Shown: positions 10,955 to 21,848 of the stretch, one piece after another | Position numbering within the stretch: position 1 is the first letter of the stretch | Layout of the letters: every line of letters begins with the position of its first letter | Origin: Lachnospiraceae bacterium | GTDB taxonomy: Bacteria > Bacillota > Clostridia > Lachnospirales > Lachnospiraceae | Length of the DNA stretch: 64,000 nucleotides | Reading direction: 5' to 3' | NCBI GenBank assembly: GCA_015057365.1 | Contig: SVEN01000004.1 | Coordinates: forward strand, 1-64,000 | Translations under genes and position numbers: made by a program | The notes under the pieces: generated by a model | Database searches by the model: none | What the model saw: only the letters and a program-made list of their open reading frames with translations | Told to the model about the DNA's origin: nothing

Positions 10955-11177
10955 CTTCTCCTTTCTGTCCGCGCTACGCAGACGGATTTGTCCTCTTCCT
11001 GTCGGATTGCCGGTGATTTCTCACCTGCTTTTATTATAGCCCCCCAAATCTTTCCGATGCAAGCTTTTTTTAGCTCGCATTTTTCACAAACTTTTTGCGA
11101 ATTTTTGTATACTATTCACAAGCCGAAACCCCTGATTTTTCCTTACCTTCTTTATACAAACTTCACAATTTATGTTA

Positions 11178-11206
11178 TTGACTTTCGTGTAAATTTACTA
11201 TATACT
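11178..11206 (+). promoter_or_regulatory. Sigma-A-type promoter for mecA
   Basis: TTGACT-17 nt-TATACT just upstream of the MecA ORF. Confidence 0.75.
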
Positions 11207-11237
11207 TTGTATAACACGAAGAAGGGGGTGCATACTC

Positions 11238-11972
11238 ATGACAATCGAGCGATTAAGCGATACACAGATTCGTTGTACGTTAAACAAGCAAGATTTACAG
11301 GAACGTCAATTGCAGTTAAGTGAATTGTTCTATGGCAGTGAAAAAGCAAAGGCCCTATTCCGTGATTTGGTACAAATGGCATCTTACGAGTGCGGTTTCG
11401 AAACCGAAGATATGCCTCTTATGATCGAGGCCATTCCGGTAGATGCGGATTGCCTCGTTCTGGTAGTCACCAAAATGGAGGATTCCGAAGAGCTGGATTC
11501 CAGATTTTCCAACTTCACTCCGTTTGAAGAAAAAGAACGCCAGCCGGAAAAGATGCCGATTCCAGCACTTGCGGACGAGATATTGAATTATTTTTCCCAG
11601 TTTAAAGATATGCTGAGCCAAAAGGCAGAAGAGCTTTCCAAGACATCCGAAGCTCCAGCCGAAAAAAAGCCGGAGTCTCTTACTAAGGTATATGTATTTG
11701 ATTCCCTACAGACAATCAGCCGTTTTGCGGCAGTCGCAGCTTTCCGTTACCACGGTATGGCGGAATTGTTCCGTAACCCATCGGATGAAACCTACTATTT
11801 GTTTCTTAACATAGCAGGCCACACCGCAGAAGACTTCAACAAACTCTGTAATATCGCATCCGAATACGGCCGCTCCGCAGCGGCAGGCAATGCCACACTG
11901 CTCTATTACAAAGAACACTTCACTCCGGTAGGAGACGGAGATATTCTGGATACACTTGCAAAATTAAATTAA
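11238..11972 (+). CDS. mecA: Adaptor protein MecA
   Basis: MTIERLSDTQIRCTLNKQDLQERQLQLSELFYGSEKAKALFRDL...; C-terminal VYVFDSLQTISRFA...LYYKEHFTPVGDGDILDTL. Confidence 0.9.
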   Translation: MTIERLSDTQIRCTLNKQDLQERQLQLSELFYGSEKAKALFRDLVQMASYECGFETEDMPLMIEAIPVDADCLVLVVTKMEDSEELDSRFSNFTPFEEKERQPEKMPIPALADEILNYFSQFKDMLSQKAEELSKTSEAPAEKKPESLTKVYVFDSLQTISRFAAVAAFRYHGMAELFRNPSDETYYLFLNIAGHTAEDFNKLCNIASEYGRSAAAGNATLLYYKEHFTPVGDGDILDTLAKLN

Positions 11973-12000
11973 GATTTAATTTTAAATTCAGCAATTTTAA

Positions 12001-12025
12001 GGGGTCTGCACATTTCGCAGACCCC
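12001..12025 (+). terminator. Rho-independent-like terminator after mecA
   Basis: ggggtctgc-acatttc-gcagacccc. Confidence 0.75.
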
Positions 12026-12087
12026 TGTTTCATCTTTCAATACCATCTTTTTCTTCGACATCTTCGATGCTCTTTATTTTTCAGCTT

Positions 12088-14241
12088 CTACAAAACCTCT
12101 GTCTTCTTACAGGTCACACCGAGGCACTCCGGCTTCTTCCCGGTCAGCGCAATACTCCTGCTGTCCGGCTGGGACATTCCCACGAACACCTCATAAGCAC
12201 CCTCATGTAATACCAAACGTGCATCTTCATCATATAACGCAAACGCCTCGTCCTTTAAAAGAAGTGTAACGGTTACCTCCGTACCTTTTGCCACGCGCAC
12301 TTTCTTTAAGCCTTTTAACTGGAACCACGGTGCGTCCTTGACATCCTTTGCCTTTACATATACCTGCACCGTCTCCGCGCCGTCGTACGCCCCTTCGTTT
12401 GCTACCGTAGCCGTCACGGTAAGGCTTCCGCCCTTTGCGATCTCATCTCCGGATACAGACACATTCTTTAACACAAAATCGGTATAGCTGAGACCGTAGC
12501 CGAACGGATACAGTGCCTCCTTCTCCATGTAGCGATAGGTTCTGCCCTTCATGGCATAATCGGTAAATGCCGGAAGCTCCTCGGAGGTACGATAGAACGT
12601 TACCGGGAGCTTGCCCTCCGGTGCATACTCACCGAACAACAGCTGTGCCACCGCACGTCCGCCCTGGGCGCCCGGATACCAGGCCTGCACAATAGCCGGT
12701 ATATGTTCCTCTGCCCAAGGAAATGCCAACGCACTACCGGATAACAGCACCAATACCACCGGCTTGCCACTCTCATAAATAGTCTGAAGCACCGTATTCT
12801 GAAGTCCAGGAAGCTCCAGATTCGGCTTGTCACCGCTGGCAAACTCGTTGCCCTGGTCGCCCTCTTCTCCTTCCAGACCGGAATCCAGACCCATTACCGC
12901 AATCACAACATCGGACTCGTCACAAACCGCACGCACCTCCGCAATACGGTCATTTTCCTGACCCAGACCCGATACTTTATTTTTAAACAAATGACAACCG
13001 TCGGAATAACGTACTCTCACATCATCTCCAAGGTACTCCTGAATACCTTCTAACACCGTAATATATTCAGAAGCCGTACCCTCGTAATTACCGATTAACG
13101 CTTTACGGTTATTAGCATTCGGTCCGATGACGCCTACGGTCTTTAACTGCTTTTTATCAAGCGGGAGAGTGCTGTTTTCATTCTTTAACAGACAAAGTGT
13201 CTTCTTTGCCACCTCCAAATTGAATGCCTTCTGCTCTTTACTGTCCACCACGGAATAATCAATGGTATTGTACGGTACATGTTCCGGTGCATCAAAAATA
13301 CCGAGACGCATCTTTGAAACATACAAACGCTCTACCGCGCGGGTCAAAGTTTCTTCACTCACCAAGCCCTGCTTTACCGCCTCTAACAGATTCACATAAA
13401 TATGTCCGCAGTTTAAATCACATCCGTTATTCATGGCAAGTGCCACAGACTCCACCGGAGAGGTGGTCAGTCCATGTCCTTCATGGAAATCTTTAATTGC
13501 CCAACAGTCACTGGTTACATGACCGTCAAAGCCCCATTCATCACGTAAAATATCCTGTAACAGCGTCTTACTTCCGCAACAAGCCTCACCGTTTGTACGG
13601 TTGTAAGCCCCCATAACAGTCTCTACCTTTGCCTCCGTAACACACGCTTTAAATGCCGGCAAATAGGTTTCATATAAATCTTTCTTCGATACCTCTGCAT
13701 TAAAGCTGTGGCGCACATCTTCCGGACCGGAATGTACCGCAAAATGCTTTGCGCAGGCAGCCACCTTCAGGTACTTTTCATCTTTGCCCTGCATACCCTC
13801 GATAAAACGAACACCCAGACGGGAGGTCAGATACGGGTCCTCACCGTAGGTCTCGTGGCCTCTTCCCCAACGCGGATCACGGAAAATATTCACGTTCGGA
13901 GCCCAGAAAGTCAGGCCCTTATAAATGTCCGTATCTCCGTACTTCTGCTGCATATTAAACTTCGCACGTCCTTCGGTGGATACATGGTCACCCACTTCCT
14001 CCATCATATCCTCATCAAAAGCTGCCGCCAAACCGATTGCCTGCGGAAATACCGTAGCCACACCTGCTCTTGCCACACCGTGTAACGCTTCGTTCCACCA
14101 ATTATATGCCTTAATATCCAGTCGCTCGATAGCCGCAGACCAATGCAAGGTCTGAAACACCTTCTCCTCCAGTGTCATCTCTGCCACCAATGCCTTTGCT
14201 CTCTCCTTAAAGGAAAGACTCTCATCCTGATACCTCTTCAT
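12088..14241 (-). CDS. GH3 beta-glycosidase (probable beta-xylosidase)
   Basis: FWAPNVNIFRDPRWGRGHETYGEDPYLTSRLG, HVTSDCWAI nucleophile region, C-terminal FnIII-like domain; adjacent to GH10. Confidence 0.9.
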   Translation of the reverse strand: MKRYQDESLSFKERAKALVAEMTLEEKVFQTLHWSAAIERLDIKAYNWWNEALHGVARAGVATVFPQAIGLAAAFDEDMMEEVGDHVSTEGRAKFNMQQKYGDTDIYKGLTFWAPNVNIFRDPRWGRGHETYGEDPYLTSRLGVRFIEGMQGKDEKYLKVAACAKHFAVHSGPEDVRHSFNAEVSKKDLYETYLPAFKACVTEAKVETVMGAYNRTNGEACCGSKTLLQDILRDEWGFDGHVTSDCWAIKDFHEGHGLTTSPVESVALAMNNGCDLNCGHIYVNLLEAVKQGLVSEETLTRAVERLYVSKMRLGIFDAPEHVPYNTIDYSVVDSKEQKAFNLEVAKKTLCLLKNENSTLPLDKKQLKTVGVIGPNANNRKALIGNYEGTASEYITVLEGIQEYLGDDVRVRYSDGCHLFKNKVSGLGQENDRIAEVRAVCDESDVVIAVMGLDSGLEGEEGDQGNEFASGDKPNLELPGLQNTVLQTIYESGKPVVLVLLSGSALAFPWAEEHIPAIVQAWYPGAQGGRAVAQLLFGEYAPEGKLPVTFYRTSEELPAFTDYAMKGRTYRYMEKEALYPFGYGLSYTDFVLKNVSVSGDEIAKGGSLTVTATVANEGAYDGAETVQVYVKAKDVKDAPWFQLKGLKKVRVAKGTEVTVTLLLKDEAFALYDEDARLVLHEGAYEVFVGMSQPDSRSIALTGKKPECLGVTCKKTEVL

Positions 14242-14262
14242 GTTAAGCTCCTTTTAATATCT

Positions 14263-15651
14263 TTAATATCCCTTAATAGACTTATCGCCCAATGCCGCGA
14301 AGAATGTATCCTTTACTTTCATCTCTGCATCAAAAAAGTACGGATAGCTTTCTAACTTAACGCCGAACATTCTCTCTCCGGAAACTTCATCAAAATACTC
14401 CTTCGGCTCATTCAGATAGCTGGTATCATCCGTAAGCCCTTCGAAGGTAATGCTTACAATATCATACCCCTTCTTCTGCTCATAATTTACCAAATTGGTC
14501 ATCAATGCCTTATAACGCTTTACACCTCTGGCAAGTAACTCCTCCGGTGTCAAATCAAAATCTCCCATATCATTCGTATTGGTATCTACGTAGAACTCGG
14601 TTACATGCAGCTCCACTCCGGTTGCCGCAAGGTTCTTAAACATATCGTCCATATCAAAGACATTCGGAACATTCGGATTATAATGTCCCTGGATCGCAAC
14701 ACCATCAATTAACTTCTGATCCTTTAACGAATTAATCATCGTTATTGCAGGCTTCTGGGTGGCCGCCAAATGCAAGTCGATCTGAGATAAAAACAGCTTC
14801 TGATCTGCTGTTGCATACTTTCTTGCATACTGACATGCGGTTACGTAATAATCCTCACCCATCCCCTGATACCAGTAATTCGAACGTACTTTATTGTCGT
14901 TTGTCTCGGCAGAATTAATCGGATCGTCCAAAATATCCCAAGAAACAACCAATCCCGGATAATTGGTATTACAATAGGTGATAACATCCTTTATGTAATT
15001 TTCCATACGGGCTTTAATCACCTCAGGAGACGCATACTCAATCGTCTTTGTCGTCGTACCGTCTTCATTGACAGTCTCCGTCACTTGTGCCCGGTCTAAA
15101 TCCTTGGTAAAGGCCCACTCCGGCACTTCATGGGTAATTAATTTCGGACCACGCACCGGAATTTGATTCTCCTGTGCAAATTTTAAAATCACATCAGCAC
15201 CGGAAAAATTCAAAGCAATCCGTGTCTTATCCGCTGCTACCTTCGATGTTTCATAATCCATAATATTGTTAGGAGACAAATCTCCCTTTACACTGACAGA
15301 GTTAAACTGTTCCTTAATGACAGCCTTTCTCTCTTCCTCCGTAACATCTATTACTAATGCATCAATGCCGACCGTGAATAAGTCCTTATAGGCCTCATCC
15401 AACTCCGGCAACTTATTTTCTTTTTCGTAGTATTCTTTAAATTGTTTTGTATCATACACACCGGCTTCTTCTACCTCACCGTTCTCTCCCGGCTGTTCCG
15501 CCACAGCCCCCGGTGTCGGAGTCGGTGCCGGTGTCACTGTCGGTCTCGGCGTAATGGTAGGAACCGGTCCGACTTCCACAGAACCGGAGCAACCCGCAAA
15601 AAGAAGTATCGCCGCACATGCTGCGAAACCTGCCAATTTCCCTTTTCTCAT
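14263..15651 (-). CDS. GH10 endo-1,4-beta-xylanase, lipoprotein
   Basis: Lipobox FAGC; VVSWDILDDPIN (acid/base region), GVAIQGHYNP, LHVTEFYVDT (nucleophile strand). Confidence 0.85.
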   Translation of the reverse strand: MRKGKLAGFAACAAILLFAGCSGSVEVGPVPTITPRPTVTPAPTPTPGAVAEQPGENGEVEEAGVYDTKQFKEYYEKENKLPELDEAYKDLFTVGIDALVIDVTEEERKAVIKEQFNSVSVKGDLSPNNIMDYETSKVAADKTRIALNFSGADVILKFAQENQIPVRGPKLITHEVPEWAFTKDLDRAQVTETVNEDGTTTKTIEYASPEVIKARMENYIKDVITYCNTNYPGLVVSWDILDDPINSAETNDNKVRSNYWYQGMGEDYYVTACQYARKYATADQKLFLSQIDLHLAATQKPAITMINSLKDQKLIDGVAIQGHYNPNVPNVFDMDDMFKNLAATGVELHVTEFYVDTNTNDMGDFDLTPEELLARGVKRYKALMTNLVNYEQKKGYDIVSITFEGLTDDTSYLNEPKEYFDEVSGERMFGVKLESYPYFFDAEMKVKDTFFAALGDKSIKGY

Positions 15652-15750
15652 ACGAAACACTCCTTTCCAATCACGTTCCCACCTATTTTTGGATAACACA
15701 TAAGGGGCAGTCAAAGCCACCCCTTATGTTGATATTCCTATGTTATTAAA

Positions 15751-17184
15751 TTACTGGTTAACCTCAGCAAGGATAGCATCCCAAGAATCCTTAATAGCTG
15801 CAACCTGGTCTGCCGGAGTTACGTTAGCAAACGGATACTGCCATAAGAGGTCCGGACCCAAATCGTTCGGAACGAGGGTCTGGTTAAGGAAGTGAGCGCT
15901 TACGCCGTCATTGAACATAACGATGGTCTCATCAACTGCTCTCTCATCCTCGAAGTGGTTGTAGTAGGTTTCCTTCCAAGCGTCCGGATCATCATAACCC
16001 GGGGTAGCCATGGTGTATACATTGTATGCGAATGCAATGTTACCAGCCATCTCTGCATCGTAGCAGGACGGGATGATGGTGATGTTATCACATACATAGC
16101 TCTTATAACTAGCTGCTCCGTCCGGCTTCGGCGGCATTACGAAACCAACTGCATCTTCCATGTCATCACCATAGATGTTGGTCGGCTGACAAACATACTC
16201 CTCAGCAAACTGCATTGCAGCCTTACCTTCCTGGAAAGCCGGAATGAAGTAGTCCCACTGAGAGTCTGCCGGCTGCGGCATCTCGTAACCCTTGTTGAAA
16301 AGCTCTACAGAGAAGTTGATTGCATCAAGAACTTCCTTGGAACCCATGTTGTTAACAAGGTTGCCGTTAGCGTCCTTTACAAAGTAGTCGGAACCGGTGG
16401 AAGCTACCAAACAGGTCATGGTCTGTGCACCCTGAGATACGGTAGCGTAGATATCGGTTACACCGTCAGCGTTGGTATCGCGGGTCAACTGAGCACAAAG
16501 CTCTTCGAACTTGGACCAGGTCCACTCACCGCTTGCCTGTAAATCGTACGGAAGATCCGGATTAAGACCAGCTTCCTCGAAAAGTCTCTTATTCCAAACA
16601 ACGCCACCTCTCGGCTCGGACTTCTGCGGTCTCATACCGTAGATGCTGTCGCCCTTGGTCATAAGGTTCTTAACTGCAACGCTCCACTTATCCTCAGAGA
16701 AGTCAAGCTCATCAAGAGTAGCTAAGTCATAGAAAAGACCGTTAGCCATCGGCTTTGCTACGAATCTGTAGTCAAGCTCGAATAACTGAGCTGCCGGCTC
16801 ACCAGCAGTGATGGAGTTTACACAGGTATCGGTCATTTCGCCCCAACCAGCAACAGTCTTAGACTGCATTCTGAACTTGTACTTTGCGAAAATCTCTTCA
16901 CGATACTTTGCGGTAGCCTCTTCCTGAGCGTTGGTCGGCTCAGCCGGCTCTTCCGGAGACCAGTGGTCACCGATGATGATTTCCATACCACCAAGATCTC
17001 TATCCGGGATCGGGGTTGCCTTCGGAGCTTCAGTTGCCTTCGGGCCTTCGGTCGGCTGCGGAGCCTCGGTTGCCGGGGCCTTCGTTGCCTCTCCGCCAGT
17101 TTCAGTGTCGCCGCCACATGCAGCAAGACTACCAAGAACGGTCGTTGCAGCAAGGAAAGCTGCAGCATACTTCTTAATTCTCAT
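15751..17184 (-). CDS. Carbohydrate ABC transporter extracellular solute-binding protein
   Basis: Lipobox LAACGG; SBP_bac_1-like features (GEWTWSKFEELCAQLTRDTNADGVTDIY). Confidence 0.9.
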   Translation of the reverse strand: MRIKKYAAAFLAATTVLGSLAACGGDTETGGEATKAPATEAPQPTEGPKATEAPKATPIPDRDLGGMEIIIGDHWSPEEPAEPTNAQEEATAKYREEIFAKYKFRMQSKTVAGWGEMTDTCVNSITAGEPAAQLFELDYRFVAKPMANGLFYDLATLDELDFSEDKWSVAVKNLMTKGDSIYGMRPQKSEPRGGVVWNKRLFEEAGLNPDLPYDLQASGEWTWSKFEELCAQLTRDTNADGVTDIYATVSQGAQTMTCLVASTGSDYFVKDANGNLVNNMGSKEVLDAINFSVELFNKGYEMPQPADSQWDYFIPAFQEGKAAMQFAEEYVCQPTNIYGDDMEDAVGFVMPPKPDGAASYKSYVCDNITIIPSCYDAEMAGNIAFAYNVYTMATPGYDDPDAWKETYYNHFEDERAVDETIVMFNDGVSAHFLNQTLVPNDLGPDLLWQYPFANVTPADQVAAIKDSWDAILAEVNQ

Positions 17185-17358
17185 ACCAAAATTCCTCCTT
17201 TTAATTTTTGGGTTTGGCGTCCCATTTTCGACGATAAATCGTCAACTCCTCTTTGTATAGCTAACGCTTCTGCGCCACTATCAAAATACTTCCAAACACA
17301 TTATAACGCATTTTGTTACAAAATGCTAGCTTTTTTTAAAAATAATTTGGTTTTTTTG

Positions 17359-18360
17359 TTACATTTTAATACCGGTCTGGCTCAAGCTCTCTACAAAGCC
17401 CTTCTGAGCGAACAGATAAAGGATTAAAAGAGGGATAATTGCCATCAAAGTACCGGTAGAAATCATCTGGTTTAACAAACCGGTACTTGCCTGGGTACCG
17501 AGACCCGAGGACTTTACGTAGGCATCGATACGTCCTGCAATGGAGTTTAAGCCCTTCGGCAACAGTTCTACCTTTCCAAGGAACATCTTGGAGTAGAAAG
17601 AATCGGTCCACTGCCATACATATGCAAACAGGAAGCAGGAAACAATCATGGACTTTGCATCCGGAAGCATAATACGGATGAAGGTCTGAAGATTGCCGCA
17701 ACCGTCTACGTAAGCTGCCTCTTCCAGTTCCTTCGGAACACCACGGAAGTACTGACGAAGCATGAAGATGTACAAACCACACTTAAGACCCATACAGGTC
17801 GCACACATCATCAGGTACGGTGCCATGGACTTCTGAAGATTTAAGCTGTCTCCGGTAATCGCCTTAAAGATACCGAAAATATCAAAGTAACGGAAGTTTA
17901 AGTACAACGGGCTCATGATGGTCTGCGGCGGTACAATAATTAATAACAGTACGCAACCGAACCAGAAATTCTTGAGCGGGAACTTAAATCTTGCAAAACC
18001 GTAACCTACGAGCGTAGCTGCAATAACCTGAAGCACCGCACAAAGAAGAGATACCCATGCGGAGTTAAACAAACACTTCCAGTAGTCGATTAACTCGTCT
18101 ACTATCTTAAAGTTACTTAAGGTCCAGTTACGCGGTACATTAATAACCGTTGCATCATACAGGTCCGCCTCTCTCATAAGGCTGACGGAAAGCTTGTTAA
18201 TTAACGGCTGGAGAATCAGGAAACACAGGCCGAACAGTAGCACTGCGCGAATAACGCGATATCCGACTTCTCCGATTTTTTTCTTAAGAAGATAACCGTT
18301 GGTCTTACGGTTTCTCTCCCAGAAATCCGTTCTCTTCTGAATTTTAACCTTTTTACTCAT
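17359..18360 (-). CDS. Carbohydrate ABC transporter permease (MalG/YtcP-like)
   Basis: EAA-loop ELEEAAYVDGCGNLQTFIRIMLPDAKS; about 6 TM; ATG 18360. Confidence 0.9.
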   Translation of the reverse strand: MSKKVKIQKRTDFWERNRKTNGYLLKKKIGEVGYRVIRAVLLFGLCFLILQPLINKLSVSLMREADLYDATVINVPRNWTLSNFKIVDELIDYWKCLFNSAWVSLLCAVLQVIAATLVGYGFARFKFPLKNFWFGCVLLLIIVPPQTIMSPLYLNFRYFDIFGIFKAITGDSLNLQKSMAPYLMMCATCMGLKCGLYIFMLRQYFRGVPKELEEAAYVDGCGNLQTFIRIMLPDAKSMIVSCFLFAYVWQWTDSFYSKMFLGKVELLPKGLNSIAGRIDAYVKSSGLGTQASTGLLNQMISTGTLMAIIPLLILYLFAQKGFVESLSQTGIKM

Positions 18361-19285
18361 AATAGTACACCTTCTTTGAAATGATGGCGGCCAAGATACC
18401 AAGAACTGCCGCAACGATTCCGAAATAGCTCCATGCCATTGCAGCACTTAAGCCGTATTCCATTTGCGGATTTACCTTCAAGGTGATCAGGTCCATGACT
18501 TGATTATCTGTTCTCATAAGGAAGTCAACCGTAGTGTAAACTAAGTTTACGAGTATCATTGAACTAACAAGCGGGAAAGTAATCTTCCAGAAGCTCTCCC
18601 ATGCGGTACAGCCCTCAATCTTTGCAGCCTCGTACATGCTGGTGGATACGGTCTGTAAACCGGAAATAAAGATAACAATCTGTATACCTGAAGCAAGTGC
18701 TACATCATACACACCCTCAATAATTTTAAATACCGGATCGAGAATCTTACCACCGATACCCGTGGTACGTAAAATTGTCTCTAATGAAGCGGTAATGCTG
18801 AAGCCCTCACCGGACTCTGCGATAATATCCTTCATACCGGACATCAAGGTGTTGTTGTACTCAAGACCTACAATAACACCGGAGGAGAGGATTACCGGCA
18901 GGAAGAAGATTGCTCTTACAAAGCCTCTGCCTTTAAACTCCTGATTCAGAAGCAACGCGATAAAGAAACTGAACACGATAATCGCCGGCACCTGAATCGC
19001 CATATTCTTAAGGGAATCTACCAAACGGTTTTTATAATCCGGATCGTAGAAGAATGCTCTGTAGTAGTTGGACTCTTTCCAAGTGGTAATACGCTCCATA
19101 ATGAAACCGTTGCCGCCTTCCTTCTGGGAAGCAGCGATAATAACCTTACTGAGACTCATTCGGAAGGACTCAATCATCGGCTTTACGAGGAATACCAGGA
19201 ATCCGATGATAAACGGAGAAATAAACATATATCCCGCAATTGCGTTTCGTCTGCGCAAATTTCTTGGTTTTCTTTTCTTAGCCAC
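18353..19285 (-). CDS. Sugar ABC transporter permease (MalF/LplB-like)
   Basis: STSMYEAAKIEGCTAWESFWKITFPLVSSM EAA loop; overlaps the next permease. Confidence 0.9.
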   Translation of the reverse strand: MAKKRKPRNLRRRNAIAGYMFISPFIIGFLVFLVKPMIESFRMSLSKVIIAASQKEGGNGFIMERITTWKESNYYRAFFYDPDYKNRLVDSLKNMAIQVPAIIVFSFFIALLLNQEFKGRGFVRAIFFLPVILSSGVIVGLEYNNTLMSGMKDIIAESGEGFSITASLETILRTTGIGGKILDPVFKIIEGVYDVALASGIQIVIFISGLQTVSTSMYEAAKIEGCTAWESFWKITFPLVSSMILVNLVYTTVDFLMRTDNQVMDLITLKVNPQMEYGLSAAMAWSYFGIVAAVLGILAAIISKKVYYYE

Positions 19286-21829
19286 TTACTTCTCACTCCT
19301 TTCTACCTTATAGTCTCTTGCCGGAATCGTAACTGCCTCATCCTTATACTCGGACGCTGTTGTATTTACATATACAACGGTATTGTCTTCGTATACGGTA
19401 GCGGTAACGCCGTTAGCCAGAATACGATGTTCGGTAATATACTTGTCGTTAAGACCTGCCATTTCCTTTTCATAACGCTGTGCATACTGTGCTGCCATGT
19501 CTTTCCAACCGTCATAGTTTGCACCGAAGAAATCCATGTACTCGGTACCCTGTAACAAACTGGAAGACTCTGCATAGAACGTAAAGTTGAGGCCGGCACC
19601 CGTCTCCGCACACTTTAATACGGTATCCAGTGCATCGCCGCTTAAGTTCACAGCATTTCCGGTATAATCTACCAAACCGTGGATTGCGATTTCATAGAAC
19701 GGAACCTGTGCATCGAAAAGCACATACTCCTTACCGGTAAGGTTCATATTGGTAATCAAATCTGCGTACGGAAGTGCATATTCGTTACCTGCAGACATCA
19801 TAATCGGAGTACCTGCTGCCTTAATCTCGGCAAGCTTTGCGGTCTGCATATCCATAACAGCTTCTCTGGTAGTCAGTCTCTTCTGATTGTAGTCACCGCT
19901 TAACAGGTAACCCACATCCTCAAAGCCTACACCCGTACCGTACTCGGCTGCGTAATCCCCAAGACTCTGCATTAAGGTTACACAAACCGTCGGTCTGAGT
20001 AAGAAATGGGACTCCATTCTGGACTCGTTCAAATCCGCAAACCAAATCTTGGAGAACTCCGGAATCTCTACTACTTCACGGCTGAGATACTTCGCCACAT
20101 CACGGGACTTAAAGAAACCGTCCGTCAAACCGCTGTCGTATACGTTCTGTACACGACCGGTCAGGTAAAGCTCTACACCGAGGCTGTCTGCCTTGGATAC
20201 GAGAGCGCTTAACGCTTTCTTGCCACCCATACCGTTGGTTATGTCAATATCCTTCGGAAGGGAGTGATCGATACCGCCGTTCATCCATCCGATATAGCGG
20301 AGGGAAAGATTGGAATATCCGTCATCTGCCAAATCAGACAAAATTGTCTGGGCATCATCAAAGCTGGTTAATACTTCCGGAAGCGTTACCGGCATACCGA
20401 GAACCTGCTTTACTCTGTCAACCGCACCGATTAACTCTACGGAAATCGGGAGATTTGCATTGGTATTCTTTGTAAGCTCGGTATACTTTTCAAGTAAATC
20501 TTCTCTGTAAGCATTTGCCATATCGGAGTAAGTGTTACCCTCTAAGAAACGATAGGTCTGCTTAATTCCGCCTTCCGGCAGCTCCTTCTCGTAAGCCATA
20601 AGCGTGGTATCGTTCTTAGCGGAAATATCCATCTTACTTCCGTGAACTACTTCATAACTTGCGTATGCGTAGTTATAGCTGTGCTTCTTATTTGCAACGT
20701 CTGCCTGAATGGTTGCAATGGTACTGTAATCATCAATGATACTGATCATGGAACCATCGGCATGGGAAATACCGAATACCGGGAATGCCGCTCTCGTCTC
20801 ATCTACGACTACGTCACGCTTCATGCCGTAATCCCAACCGTAAAGCTGTGCATAATAATTGGTAAGATTGGTCTTTCCGTTGTTAAAGTTAATGATAGCG
20901 CCGGAGCCTTCCGGAACAAACATAAAGCCGGTCTGGTCCGTGAACGCCGCACCGAAGTACGGGAGAACCGTAAGCTCGGTAATCGGACGCTCCATATCGA
21001 AATCCATGTCCGCAAACGGAACCTCTACAATGAGCTCGTCGCCGTCCAGATGATATACGATGGACAGATTATACACCTTAGCGGCATCCTCATTGGAAGC
21101 CTCATAATACTGAAGGTCCTTCTCGTACTCTTCCTCGGTATATCCGATTTCAGCAAATGCATCTTCCAAGGTCTGCTTTACATGGTCCTTGGTGGCGGAA
21201 CGAATCTCGAATACACAAGTGGTCTCTAAGTCCGGATACTTTGCAAGAAGCTCATCCTTATTATCGGTTGCAAGCAAATCGTTAATATCAATCTTACGAT
21301 ATGCATTGTCGATACGTCTCTGAATGCTTCTGTCAAGCTTCTCATACCACTCCATCATACGTGCTTCCGGCACGGACGGCGGAATGATAAACTTCTTGGA
21401 AACCTTACCGATGGAATAGTTTACCTTAACCGTGTTCGCATCCGGCATCTCTAAGGTATAGAGGCCGTTGGTGATACTATGCTCAAAGGTATTAAAAATC
21501 GTGGATAATTCGTTTGCCGTAGAATACTTCATAATGATTGTGGACTGCAACTGACGCTTACTTGCGGAGTCCGCAATCGGATCATTTGCGGCATCGGTCG
21601 GATTGGAATACCAAACCTTGCCGGTAGACTTCTGGGTTACGGTAAACTGTGTGGTAGCCTTATCCAGCTCAAAGATAAGGTCCTCACTCTCTAGTCTGAA
21701 ATCCATTCCTGCATATGCTTCTTCATCATACTCACGGAGCTCAATCTCCTTCTCTACCGTTTCCTCGGTACAGCCGGCAAGAGCACCTGCCAAAAGAAGG
21801 AATCCCAGTAATTTAATAAACTTTTTCAC
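19286..21829 (-). CDS. DUF5696-like lipoprotein, putative TIM-barrel glycosidase of unknown specificity
   Basis: Lipobox LAGC; N-terminal beta-rich region (TTQFTVTQKSTGKVWYSNP), central region with barrel-like strands (NLSLRYIGWMNGGIDHSLP, IWFADLNESR, GTGVGFEDVGYLLSGDY); operon with ABC permeases. Confidence 0.65.
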   Translation of the reverse strand: MKKFIKLLGFLLLAGALAGCTEETVEKEIELREYDEEAYAGMDFRLESEDLIFELDKATTQFTVTQKSTGKVWYSNPTDAANDPIADSASKRQLQSTIIMKYSTANELSTIFNTFEHSITNGLYTLEMPDANTVKVNYSIGKVSKKFIIPPSVPEARMMEWYEKLDRSIQRRIDNAYRKIDINDLLATDNKDELLAKYPDLETTCVFEIRSATKDHVKQTLEDAFAEIGYTEEEYEKDLQYYEASNEDAAKVYNLSIVYHLDGDELIVEVPFADMDFDMERPITELTVLPYFGAAFTDQTGFMFVPEGSGAIINFNNGKTNLTNYYAQLYGWDYGMKRDVVVDETRAAFPVFGISHADGSMISIIDDYSTIATIQADVANKKHSYNYAYASYEVVHGSKMDISAKNDTTLMAYEKELPEGGIKQTYRFLEGNTYSDMANAYREDLLEKYTELTKNTNANLPISVELIGAVDRVKQVLGMPVTLPEVLTSFDDAQTILSDLADDGYSNLSLRYIGWMNGGIDHSLPKDIDITNGMGGKKALSALVSKADSLGVELYLTGRVQNVYDSGLTDGFFKSRDVAKYLSREVVEIPEFSKIWFADLNESRMESHFLLRPTVCVTLMQSLGDYAAEYGTGVGFEDVGYLLSGDYNQKRLTTREAVMDMQTAKLAEIKAAGTPIMMSAGNEYALPYADLITNMNLTGKEYVLFDAQVPFYEIAIHGLVDYTGNAVNLSGDALDTVLKCAETGAGLNFTFYAESSSLLQGTEYMDFFGANYDGWKDMAAQYAQRYEKEMAGLNDKYITEHRILANGVTATVYEDNTVVYVNTTASEYKDEAVTIPARDYKVERSEK

Positions 21830-21848
21830 CTAATTTTCCTCCTTTCGT

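Noticed and set aside
15892-16542. Plus-strand 216-aa ORF
   Set aside because: Antisense to the solute-binding protein gene; no SD or conserved motif.
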